NCBI RefSeq assembly: GCF_030068445.1
Contig: NZ_JAQPOK010000086.1
Location: 1 to 47,900, forward strand
Reading direction: 5' to 3'
Length of the DNA: 47,900 nt
DNA from: Roseofilum halophilum BLCC-M91
GTDB taxonomy: Bacteria > Cyanobacteriota > Cyanobacteriia > Cyanobacteriales > Desertifilaceae
Shown: one piece after another, positions 43,663 to 47,900 of the stretch
Position numbering within the stretch: position 1 is the stretch's first letter
How the letters are laid out: each line of letters begins with the position of its first letter
Made by a program: the position numbers and the translations under genes
The notes under the pieces: model-generated
The model's input: the letters and a program-made list of their open reading frames with translations, nothing else
Told to the model about the DNA's origin: nothing
Database searches by the model: none

Positions 43663-44798
43663 TTGAGTAAATCATTGATATCTAAGTCTAACACAACTAA
43701 GGGTTGTGATTTGTGGTTTCCCAATATGTTTGGGTTTAAGGGAGGCATTCAAGTTTATTCTGCCTTTTTACTACAAGTTTTACAGAATTTGTATCCCGAT
43801 CGCCACTATCAGGTATACGTTAAACATGATACTCAATCTTCCCCCGATCTAGGTCATTGGTATCAAACGGATTTCCATGTTACAGGTAAGATTCCCCTCT
43901 CCTGGCGAACCCCTGCTTTTGCCACTCAGATTTGACTCTCTGGACTCTGGCATTCTCCAGAGTGGGTGATGACAACTCATTTGAATTTTACACCTGTCGC
44001 ATACTGGCTGAAGCGGTTGAAAGGCATTCCCTACTGGACGATCGCTCATGGAGTCGAAGCCTGGAACATTGATCGCCCCAGAATTGAAAACGCGATCCAA
44101 TCTCTCGATTTGAGCGCTCACGTTACCCTAACCGGCTTTATTCCTGACGAAGAACTCTGCGACCACTATAATCTATGTGATGTCTTCGCAATGCCCAGTA
44201 AAGGAGACGGAATGTCATCCCCTATGGCGCTCCCCTAGATTATTTTCATCCCCAACCCAAGAAAGATAGTTGCTTCCGCGCTCTCTATGTCGGGCGTGTA
44301 GAACCTAGAAAAGGAATTCATTATCTTTTAAAAGCTTGGAAAAACTTAAATTTATCCGATGCAGAATTATGCTTAATCGGTATCAATGAATTTCCCTCTG
44401 GCTGGCTGGATCAATATCAAGACCTGTTTCGATATATTCCTCCCGTTCCCCACTATTCTCTGAATCAATATTACAGTTCTGCTAGTGTTTTTGTCTTTCC
44501 CTCGTTAGTTGAGGGATTTGGCTTAGTCCTACTCGAAGCTATGGCCTGTGGTATTCCTGTGATTACCACACCTAATACGGCGGGCCCTGATATCATTATG
44601 GATGGAGTGGAAGGATTCATTGTCCCCATTCGGGATACTGAAGCTCTTCAAGAGAAACTGGACTGGTGTTACGACCATCCTCTAGAATTATCGCAGATGG
44701 GAAAAGCAGCGAGAAAAAAAGCGGAACAACTCACTTGGTCTCAATATCGGAAAGAGCTACAAAAACACATTTATAGTTTATTCAATACTCTCAAATAA
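43663..44798 (+). pseudogene. Mosaic GT4 glycosyltransferase pseudogene
   Basis: Several breaks are visible. The first part (from about TTG 43663) reads CDLWFPNMFGFKGGIQVYSA and has an in-frame TGA at 43933-43935. The same frame resumes through FTPVAYWLKRLKGIPYWTIA. It then jumps from EAWNI to DRPRIENAI, which normally lie about 150 residues apart, so an internal stretch appears deleted. At about 44212 the frame passes from a CDVFAMPSKGDG segment into a partial copy of the GT4 gene at 34225, beginning VIPYGAP. That copy is read one base out of phase and runs intact to 44798. No functional product is likely from the whole locus, though short peptides are possible. Confidence 0.85.
44214..44798 (+). 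repeat. Partial duplicate of the GT4 gene at 34225-35478
   Basis: The translated segment runs from VIPYGAPLDYFHPQPK through GFGLVLLEAMACGIPVITTP to a tail SLFNTLK. It matches the C-terminal part of the gene at 34225 nearly residue for residue, and DNA similarity is obvious by eye across the last 265 bases. It starts in the middle of the donor domain, so the copy is a truncation. An ATG at 44541 would give an 85-residue peptide, not a functional enzyme. Confidence 0.85.
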
Positions 44799-45162
44799 TC
44801 TGTCGTAATAATTCTTTTATATGGTAGACTTGACCACGATAGAGTTTCAAGTTGCTCCTCCTGTTGCTAAACCGCTTAAGCCGGAGTAGCCTACAACAAT
44901 CTATTATTCAAGTATAAATCGTGACCAAGAAGATGCGAGTTTTCTGATCTCGACTGAGCTTGATCGTTACGATATCTGAAACCATACCCATTCTCGACAG
45001 TTAATCATGTCTGTGTTCGTAAGTGTTTTTCAGTCTCAGTGGCAGCTAATTTGTCCACCGTGAAACGTGGTAAGTCTCTTCAATGAATGCTCAAACTTAG
45101 ACGGTTTCAGGGCGATCGCGACGATTCATTCAGCATCATACTTTGATTAAGGAAAACAGTTC
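44799..45162. other. Intergenic region upstream of the BicA-like gene
   Basis: No coding frame was recognised in these 364 bases. There is one HIP1 site near 45113 and an AAGGA ribosome binding site about ten bases before the next start codon. No operator or promoter could be named with confidence. It marks the right border of the polysaccharide island. Confidence 0.5.
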
Positions 45163-46848
45163 ATGAAAATTACCAATACCATCCACTTCCGAAACCTCAA
45201 AGGAGATATTTTCGGGGGACTCACTGCCGCCGTAGTCGCCTTACCCATGGCTCTGGCTTTCGGAATTGCCTCCGGTGCTGGGGCTTCTGCCGGATTATGG
45301 GGGGCGATACTGATTGGATTTTTCGCCTCTTTATTTGGTGGCACTCCTAGCCTGATCTCCGAACCTACCGGCCCGATGACCGTCATTATCACGGCAGTTA
45401 TCGCTGAATTAATGGCCAACAATCCAGATAGTCCAGAAACTGGTTTAGCCATGGCCTTTACTGTGGTGATGATGGCGGGAGTCTTTCAAATTCTCTTCGG
45501 TGTCCTGAGATTAGGGAAGTATATTACAATGCTTCCTTATAACGTCATTTCGGGATTTATGACCGGAATTGGCGTGATTCTAATTTTTATGCAAATTTCC
45601 CCTTTTATCGGTCAAGAAACTCCTGCGGGTGGAGTGATTGGCGTAATTAAGGCATTTCCTGATTTAATTACTAATATCAGTCCCTGGGAAACCTTCTTAG
45701 GGTGGATGACTCTAGGGATTTTGTTCTTTTATCCCACACAACTGAAAAAACTCATGCCGCCTCAACTGGTGGCTTTGGTGATTGGCACGGCCATTTCTTT
45801 GCTTTTCTTTCGAGATATAGAAATCCGCACGATCGCCACTATTGGAGAAATTACCCCCGGTTTGCCCCAACTGCACATGCCCACCTTTACCCCAGGCACA
45901 TTGCGGTTAATGTTTGTCAATGCCATGGTTTTAGGCATGGTGGGTTCCATTGATTGCCTCTTAACTTGTTTAGTGTCTGACAGTTTGACCCGGACGGAAC
46001 ATAAATCCAATAAGGAGTTAATCGGTCAAGGGATCGCCAATTTAATTACCGGTTTATCCGGCGGAATTGCCGGTTCTGGGGCAACCACAGCCACTGTGGT
46101 CAGCATTCAAGCGGGTGGACGCACGGCTTTAGCGGGAATTAGCCGCGCCTTAGCCTTACTGATTGTTGTCTTATGGGCAGCTCCTTTAACTTCAGGAATT
46201 CCCTTGGCTGTGTTAGCCGGAATTGTCTTAAAAGTGGGGATTGATATTATTGATTGGGGCTTCTTGAAACGGGTTCACAAAATTTCTTGGAAGGCGGCCG
46301 GAATTGTTTATAGTGTGGTTCTGCTGACGGTATTTGTGGATTTAATGGTGGCGGTAGCGGTGGGAGTTTTTATCGCCAATATTTTAACCATTGAACGTCT
46401 GGATGAACTGCAATCTCAGTCAGTGAAAGCGATTACGGATGCCGACGATCAAATCGTAATGACTGAGGAGGAAAAAGTCATTTTAGATAAGGCCAATGGT
46501 CGGGTTTTGCTGTTCCATTTGAGCGGGCCGATGATTTTTGGGGTAGCGAAAGCAATTTCTAGAGAACATGGTGCGATTGGTAATTATGATGTGTTGATTG
46601 TGGATTTGAGTGAAGTGCCTATTCTGGGTGTGACTTCTTCGTTGGCGATTGAAAATGCGATTCAAGAGGCGATCGATGATGGACGCGATGTGATCGTGGT
46701 TGGGGCAACCGGAAAGGTGAAACGTCGGCTAGAAAAGCTCGGCATTGCTGGTTTAATTCCTGGCCATCACTGGATGGGCGATCGCCTAACCGCACTGAAG
46801 GAAGGGTTACAAATGGTGCAGCAAAAACAAGGCTCTCAGATTGGCTGA
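45163..46848 (+). CDS. bicA: SulP-family bicarbonate transporter, BicA-like
   Basis: BicA is a low-affinity, high-flux sodium-dependent bicarbonate transporter of the cyanobacterial CO2-concentrating mechanism. This 561-residue protein matches the Synechococcus PCC 7002 type closely. The N-terminal TNTIHFRNLKGDIFGGLTAA is followed by LISEPTGPMT (T69 in the bicarbonate-site position), GSIDCLLT near 261-268 with an acidic sodium-site candidate D264, and the SLTRTEHKSNKELIGQG loop. About 14 transmembrane segments precede a C-terminal STAS domain (roughly 435-550). Sulfate transport is the main alternative, because SulP proteins overlap in sequence, but the match to BicA is good. Confidence 0.87.
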   Translation: MKITNTIHFRNLKGDIFGGLTAAVVALPMALAFGIASGAGASAGLWGAILIGFFASLFGGTPSLISEPTGPMTVIITAVIAELMANNPDSPETGLAMAFTVVMMAGVFQILFGVLRLGKYITMLPYNVISGFMTGIGVILIFMQISPFIGQETPAGGVIGVIKAFPDLITNISPWETFLGWMTLGILFFYPTQLKKLMPPQLVALVIGTAISLLFFRDIEIRTIATIGEITPGLPQLHMPTFTPGTLRLMFVNAMVLGMVGSIDCLLTCLVSDSLTRTEHKSNKELIGQGIANLITGLSGGIAGSGATTATVVSIQAGGRTALAGISRALALLIVVLWAAPLTSGIPLAVLAGIVLKVGIDIIDWGFLKRVHKISWKAAGIVYSVVLLTVFVDLMVAVAVGVFIANILTIERLDELQSQSVKAITDADDQIVMTEEEKVILDKANGRVLLFHLSGPMIFGVAKAISREHGAIGNYDVLIVDLSEVPILGVTSSLAIENAIQEAIDDGRDVIVVGATGKVKRRLEKLGIAGLIPGHHWMGDRLTALKEGLQMVQQKQGSQIG

Positions 46849-46923
46849 ATCCTAGGGGTTGGCAATGAACAATGAACAATGAACAATGAACAACTGATCT
46901 GGGTTGGTATCCTAGGGGTTGGC
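46849..46923. repeat. Direct repeats enclosing a tandem heptamer array
   Basis: ATCCTAGGGGTTGGC occurs at 46849-46863 and again at 46909-46923. Between them lie four perfect tandem copies of CAATGAA (46863-46890) and a partial fifth. This is the short tandemly repeated heptamer type seen in many cyanobacteria. The array sits right after the BicA-like stop codon. Confidence 0.9.
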
Positions 46924-47001
46924 CTGTGTTAGGGCAAGAATTGAAAGAACAAGCTTGATCGCCTTAAAATAGCTGAATAGAACCCAATCGGAGCGATCGC
47001 C

Positions 47002-47613
47002 ATGGGACAGATACTGACCTTAGAAGATCCGGACACTCTACCACTGGAGTTACCCAAAAGCCTGAAACTCTATGTCACTCAAGAACAATTTGCCGCCCTA
47101 GCAGTAAGTAATAAAGTCTTACAACTTGAAAGAACTGCACAAGGAGAGTTGATTGTGAATCCACCCACAGGTTGGGAAACTGGAAAAACCAATTTTAGCA
47201 TCATCGGACAATTGCATCGCTGGTATGAAGAGAATCAACAGGGGGAAGGATTTGATTGTTCGACGGGATTTATTTTACCCAATGGTGCAATTCTCTCTCC
47301 CGATGCAGCTTGGATCAGTCAAGAGCGTTGGGATAGACTGACGGAGGAACAAAGGGGAACATTCCCCCAGATTTGCCCGGATTTTGTGGTGGAATTGCGT
47401 TCAAAGTCGGATACACTCAAGTCCCTACAAGAGAAAATGCAAGAGTATATAGACAATGGGGCAAGATTAGGTTGGTTAATCGATCCTAAAAATCGGACAG
47501 TGGAAGTTTATCGAGTGGGTTTAGAGGTAGAAGTATTGTCCAACCCGGCTGAGTTATCCGGTGAAGAAGTGTTGCCAGGTTTTGTGTTAGATTTGGGCCG
47601 TGTTTGGGGGTGA
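47002..47613 (+). CDS. Uma2 family (DUF820) putative endonuclease
   Basis: This 203-residue Uma2 protein begins after a HIP1 site with ATG 47002. The opening LPLELPKSLKLYVTQEQFAA is typical of the longer Uma2 forms. FSTGF-like DCSTGFILPNGAILSPDAAW carries the PD acidic pair near 95, and PDFVVELRSKSDTLKSLQEK (about 128-147) has the ExK-type motif. It therefore looks complete, in contrast to the truncated copy at the left edge. Its biological role is unknown. Confidence 0.88.
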   Translation: MGQILTLEDPDTLPLELPKSLKLYVTQEQFAALAVSNKVLQLERTAQGELIVNPPTGWETGKTNFSIIGQLHRWYEENQQGEGFDCSTGFILPNGAILSPDAAWISQERWDRLTEEQRGTFPQICPDFVVELRSKSDTLKSLQEKMQEYIDNGARLGWLIDPKNRTVEVYRVGLEVEVLSNPAELSGEEVLPGFVLDLGRVWG

Positions 47614-47663
47614 TACACAGAGGCTTTGAGTATACAAAATGTTAGCAAGACTATACAATAGTA

Positions 47664-47900
47664 TACAGCGCTTTTCGATGTTATGAGGTACAGTTATCGA
47701 AATTTTAAGGGTTGAGTGCCTTCCCATGAAAAGCCTGAAAAATGGGGATTACAGCGCTTCGCGCTGTATTGAGGTACAATCTAAGGTGAAGAGATTTGAT
47801 GGGTATTAAGAGGTAATGAAAGCATATTCAGTAGATTTACGAGAAAAAATAGTCAAAGCTCATTTAATCGAAAAGAACTCCATTAGACAAGTAGCAGGGA
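47664..47900 (+). mobile_element. IS630-type insertion sequence, left end (partial)
   Basis: The window ends inside the element. Two imperfect copies of a sequence beginning TACAGCGCTT and ending TGAGGTACA lie at 47664-47691 and 47750-47776, just upstream of a transposase start. The second contains a perfect hairpin, ACAGCGC-TTC-GCGCTGT (47751-47767). One of the two is likely the terminal inverted repeat; which one cannot be decided without the right end. Confidence 0.65.
47816..47900 (+). CDS. IS630 family transposase, N-terminal part (runs off window)
   Basis: An open frame starts at ATG 47816 and runs to the window edge, giving 28 residues: MKAYSVDLREKIVKAHLI and then EKNSIRQVAG. This is the characteristic beginning of cyanobacterial IS630-type transposases, where the helix-turn-helix follows directly. 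The catalytic DDE region is outside the window, so completeness cannot be judged. Confidence 0.85.
   Translation, partial: MKAYSVDLREKIVKAHLIEKNSIRQVAG

Noticed and set aside
44541-44798. An 85-codon open frame that looks like an independent gene.
   Set aside because: It is the tail of a truncated glycosyltransferase copy and starts within the donor-binding motif, so it is counted with the pseudogene.
46863-46890. The heptamer array considered as a CRISPR.
   Set aside because: The units are only seven bases and are contiguous with no spacers.

Overview
This window is cyanobacterial chromosome. The HIP1 octamer GCGATCGC recurs in most of the housekeeping regions. The gene content is also cyanobacterial: a y-type thioredoxin, an AarF/UbiB kinase, a GAF-GAF-PAS adenylate cyclase of the CyaB type, an ABA4-like membrane protein, a BicA-type SulP transporter and Uma2/DUF820 paralogs. 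A filamentous Oscillatoriales-like host is plausible, but the sequence does not fix the genus.

Left part (1-21 kb) is housekeeping DNA with genes on both strands. It holds two Uma2-family genes, era, pfkA, a folX-like/folK pterin pair, fabG, a thioredoxin, tRNA-Gly(UCC), an AarF/UbiB kinase, recN, a large adenylate cyclase, a two-repeat acidic protein of unknown function, an ABA4-like gene, a 61-residue membrane peptide and ppa. These are followed by a metallo-beta-lactamase-fold protein that has lost metal ligands and by plsC. A minus-strand trio (dipeptide-epimerase-like enolase, DUF1611, DUF819 membrane protein) matches the composition of a D-glutamate / D-amino-acid catabolic module.

Middle part (21.2-44.8 kb) is a surface-polysaccharide island. 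It opens with a Wzm/Wzt ABC exporter whose ATPase carries a C-terminal cargo-recognition domain. Next come methyltransferases, a long run of overlapping glycosyltransferase genes and a Wzy/O-antigen-ligase-like membrane protein. Then follow two Gtr-type modules: a GT2 polyprenyl-phosphate transferase with a separate GtrA, and a GtrA-GT2 fusion. Between them lie two GT-C-like membrane proteins. A CDP-paratose-2-epimerase-like gene and a second FkbM methyltransferase follow. Two broken glycosyltransferases lie inside the island; one is a mosaic with an internal deletion, an in-frame stop and a fusion to a partial copy of a gene about 9 kb upstream. HIP1 sites are absent over about 8.3 kb of the island, which suggests a different history from the flanks.

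Right part (45.1-47.9 kb) returns to ordinary cyanobacterial genes: a BicA-like bicarbonate transporter, a heptamer tandem repeat and a third Uma2 gene. The window ends inside an IS630-type insertion sequence.

The most interesting items are the D-glutamate-type trio in a cyanobacterium, the ligand-poor MBL protein, the mosaic glycosyltransferase pseudogene, the paired Gtr modules with a GtrA-GT2 fusion, and the FolX-like/FolK pair. No CRISPR array, prophage, rRNA or recognisable defence island was seen.
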